A stretch of DNA of 50,088 bases from Cyanobium sp. PLM2.Bin73 (GTDB taxonomy: Bacteria; Cyanobacteriota; Cyanobacteriia; PCC-6307; Cyanobiaceae), in NCBI GenBank assembly GCA_007694915.1, contig REEV01000079.1, positions 1 to 50,088 of the forward strand, in the 5' to 3' direction. The notes under the pieces were generated by a model. It saw only the letters and a program-made list of their open reading frames with translations. It was not told the origin of the DNA and made no database searches. Below are positions 48,500-50,088 of the stretch, piece by piece. Within the stretch, counting starts at the first letter, position 1. The number at the start of each line of letters is the position of its first letter. A program made the translations under genes and the position numbers.

Positions 48500-48903
48500 C
48501 GGTACTGCTCGATACAGGCCCTTGGGTTGCGCTGTTGAGTCGCAAGGACACACATCACAGATGGGCCGTTGAACAGTTCCGGCTTTTACCACCTCCATTG
48601 CTGAGCTGTGAGGCTGTGGTTGCTGAGACTTGCTTCCTGCTCAAGCGCTCCGGTTTTGATCCTTCATTCGCCTTGCAGTTCATTGAGCGAGGAGTTGTTC
48701 AATTGCCTTTCGTGCTCCAGGAGCAGATTAGCTCAGTAAGTTCACTGTTCAAGCGTTATGAGAATGTCCCCGCTTCTCTTGCTGACGCCGCGTTGATTCG
48801 GCTGGCGGAAATCAATGACTCACCGTTGCTTCTCACTACTGATAGTGATTTTCATGTCTATCGCCGTCATGGAAGGCAAGCGATTCCTATGGTCAGTCCG
48901 TGA
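48496..48903 (+). CDS. PIN-domain ribonuclease toxin, VapC-like
   Basis: The 135-residue protein is a complete PIN domain. Conserved acidic residues: Asp6 in VLLDTGPWVALLSRKD, Glu in SCEAVVAETCFLLKRSGF, and Asp pairs in VPASLADAALIRLAEINDSPLLLTTDSDFHVYRRHG (D-A-A-L-I and T-T-D-S-D-F). VapC toxins cut tRNA or rRNA when freed from their antitoxin. It starts four bases inside the antitoxin gene. All expected catalytic acids are present, so it is probably active. A stand-alone PIN protein is an alternative but less likely given the RHH partner. Confidence 0.88.
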   Translation: MTVLLDTGPWVALLSRKDTHHRWAVEQFRLLPPPLLSCEAVVAETCFLLKRSGFDPSFALQFIERGVVQLPFVLQEQISSVSSLFKRYENVPASLADAALIRLAEINDSPLLLTTDSDFHVYRRHGRQAIPMVSP

Positions 48904-49092
48904 TGGGAATTGATACCGTGGTTGACGCTAAGGACTGCAAACGTTGTCTGTACAGGCGCGACACTCCGAACACATCCGTCGAGTGGACAGGCCTCCGTGA
49001 GAATCCCTTCTGCTCCCTACCCTCCCTGCCTGCCACTTAGGGGAAGCGTTTGGGCGTCAACAGCAACACTTCCTCTACTAAATGAAGTATCC

Positions 49093-49749
49093 ATGAAAGT
49101 CATTGCAACGCTCTTTCTTCTTGTCACTGCAAACACTGCGGTTGCCAGCGAGGCCGTCGTCCAGAGTCCAGAAGCGCTGGATCGAGAGCTCAGCGCGTGC
49201 CTCATCACGGGAGCAAAGACCGCAAAATGCTTCGAAACGGTCTTGGGAACCCGCCTGCTGCCGGGAGACGACAACGAACAGGCCCTGGCGACGATCATAA
49301 CTATGGATGAACATCTGAAGGTATGGCTTGGAGAGGATTCTGCCTATGCCGTTCATCCCATCAGAACGGCCAAGGCTGGTGAGATCTATGAAAAGCGGGT
49401 CTACTTGATCGAACATGCAGCCGGCTACCTCATGGCGATTACTACCTCAGTCTTTAAGCGCCTTGGTACATGGTACGTATGGGGGTTCACCATGAGCACT
49501 GAGGAGGATGCTATTAAGGCCGTGCTGGCAGGGGACTGTACCCGTTCAGAGGCCGGGACACGGCCGCACAACATTCCATCCCTGATCGCTCATCACCAAG
49601 CGACCACAGACTCCGCGATCGATGAGAGACTGTTCAGGGATCCGGCAGCAGCGATGGCATCACCCCACCGCGGTGGTGGGAAATCCAGGCCTGCTCCAGG
49701 AACTGCCAGACATCCTGGGCCTGTTGTCGCAGGGTGGTGGTGTCCCTGA
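49093..49749 (+). CDS. Exported protein of unknown function, 3' end altered by IS66 insertion
   Basis: The frame opens with a signal peptide (MKVIATLFLLVTANTAVAS, cleavage near residue 19) and a soluble domain (EALDRELSACLITGAKTAKCFETVLGTRLLPGDDNEQALATIITMDEHLKVWLGEDSAYAVHPIRTAKAGEIYEKRVYLIEHAAGYLMAITTSVFKRLGTWYVWGFTMSTEEDAIKAVL) of no recognised family. From about residue 178 the frame reads antisense through the end of the IS66-type transposase (DERLFRDPAAAMASPHRGGG...), so the last 40 or so residues are not original. A longer open frame starts at 48910, but the signal peptide favours 49093. Whether the chimeric protein is made is unknown. Confidence 0.55.
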   Translation: MKVIATLFLLVTANTAVASEAVVQSPEALDRELSACLITGAKTAKCFETVLGTRLLPGDDNEQALATIITMDEHLKVWLGEDSAYAVHPIRTAKAGEIYEKRVYLIEHAAGYLMAITTSVFKRLGTWYVWGFTMSTEEDAIKAVLAGDCTRSEAGTRPHNIPSLIAHHQATTDSAIDERLFRDPAAAMASPHRGGGKSRPAPGTARHPGPVVAGWWCP

Positions 49750-50088
49750 GCAGCCGGCTGCGGCAGATCGCACCAGTGGCCGATTGGGCGCCGTGACTGA
49801 TCTTGCGCCGAATCACCGACTGGCGCAGGGCGCGCTCGGCGGCGTTGTTGGTGGGCTCGATCCCCTCGATCTCCAGGAAGGTCCAGAGGCCATTGGCCCA
49901 TTGAGCAACTGCTGGCAGGTGCGCACTGTCCTGGCCCACGGCGGCCGAGAAGCGATCGCTCACCACAATCCCGCCAAAGGCGTTGCCCAGCAGCTCGATG
50001 GCGGCGGCTGTGGATCGACTCAGGCCTTGGATGAACACCGTCACCATGGCGGTGACCATCACCCACTGCCAGCCGCGCTTGCGATCGG
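49634..50088 (-). mobile_element. IS66-family transposase, C-terminal part (runs off the window)
   Basis: The minus-strand frame is open to the window edge and reads DRKRGWQWVMVTAMVTVFIQGLSRSTAAAIELLGNAFGGIVVSDRFSAAVG...WTFLEIEGIEPTNNAAERALRQSVIRRKISHGAQSATGAICRSRLLRDTTTLRQQAQDVWQFLEQAW. The segment I-V-V-S-D-R-F holds the second catalytic Asp, and P-T-N-N-A-A-E-R-A-L-R carries the catalytic Glu of the DDE domain, the IS66 hallmark. It ends ..RGGVMPSLLPDP at 49634. The terminal inverted repeat should lie near 49580-49630 but I could not identify it. The start and the accessory genes, if any, are outside. Confidence 0.9.

Noticed and set aside
49580-49633. Terminal inverted repeat of the IS66 element
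   Set aside because: A repeat end must be near here, but without the other end of the element no candidate can be matched.

Overview
The window is a GC-rich (roughly two-thirds G+C by eye) chromosomal segment of a unicellular cyanobacterium, most likely a Synechococcus/Cyanobium-type picocyanobacterium. The evidence is psbZ (photosystem II), a group-2 sigma factor, the RpaB response regulator, ergothioneine genes egtB/egtD, cyanobacteria-type MreB, a TIGR04376-like coiled-coil protein, and tightly packed, often overlapping genes. Nearly everything from 0.3 to 47.9 kb is housekeeping. Only 20.8-22.5 kb and 47.9-50.1 kb look like accessory or decayed DNA.

Layout. 0.3-5.3 kb: psbZ, ribH, a GNAT acetyltransferase, secA, cysE. 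5.4-9.1 kb: tRNA-Gly(GCC), a GntR regulator, dienelactone hydrolase, infC, miaA. 9.2-12.1 kb: gyrB with a coupled small SH3-like protein, glutathione peroxidase. 12.1-19.6 kb: a cation block with two tandem mgtE genes, a group-2 sigma factor, a KefB-type antiporter and a convergent CvrA/NhaP2-type antiporter. 19.7-22.5 kb: an NlpE-like/META exported protein, a decayed intergenic stretch, a small lipoprotein. 22.5-27.2 kb: small membrane protein, mutY, PfkB sugar kinase, tsaE, ahcY followed by a large nested hairpin. 27.3-34.4 kb: ssb divergent from mreBCD, a sugar-binding lipoprotein, rpaB, lysS, a small unknown. 34.3-39.4 kb: DUF218 protein, two small unknowns, egtD and egtB on the minus strand, divergent from cysK. 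39.4-47.9 kb: membrane-anchored Ser/Thr kinase-like protein, smpB, ruvB, TPR protein, M20 amidohydrolase, small membrane protein, HEAT-repeat protein, TPP riboswitch, thiC and a clear intrinsic terminator. 47.9-50.1 kb: lower-GC accessory tail with a VapBC-like toxin-antitoxin pair, an exported protein whose 3' end runs into an IS66-type element, and the C-terminal part of the IS66 transposase leaving the window.

Most notable observations: (1) the two tandem mgtE genes share a 580-bp tract with no mismatch, flanked by clearly diverged ends, which indicates recent gene conversion; (2) short tandem duplications repeatedly overlap stop codons or intergenic junctions (secA, sigma factor, sugar-binding protein, kinase/smpB); (3) a recurrent TAG(G/A)NT -10-like hexamer precedes ribH, secA, infC, gyrB, the sigma gene, ahcY, rpaB and the thiC riboswitch; (4) an orphan sugar-binding lipoprotein is coupled to mreD; (5) the receptor-like kinase has Arg where the VAIK lysine is expected; (6) a reading frame was extended by IS66 insertion. 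I did not find a convincing wholly new multi-gene system, CRISPR array or prophage.
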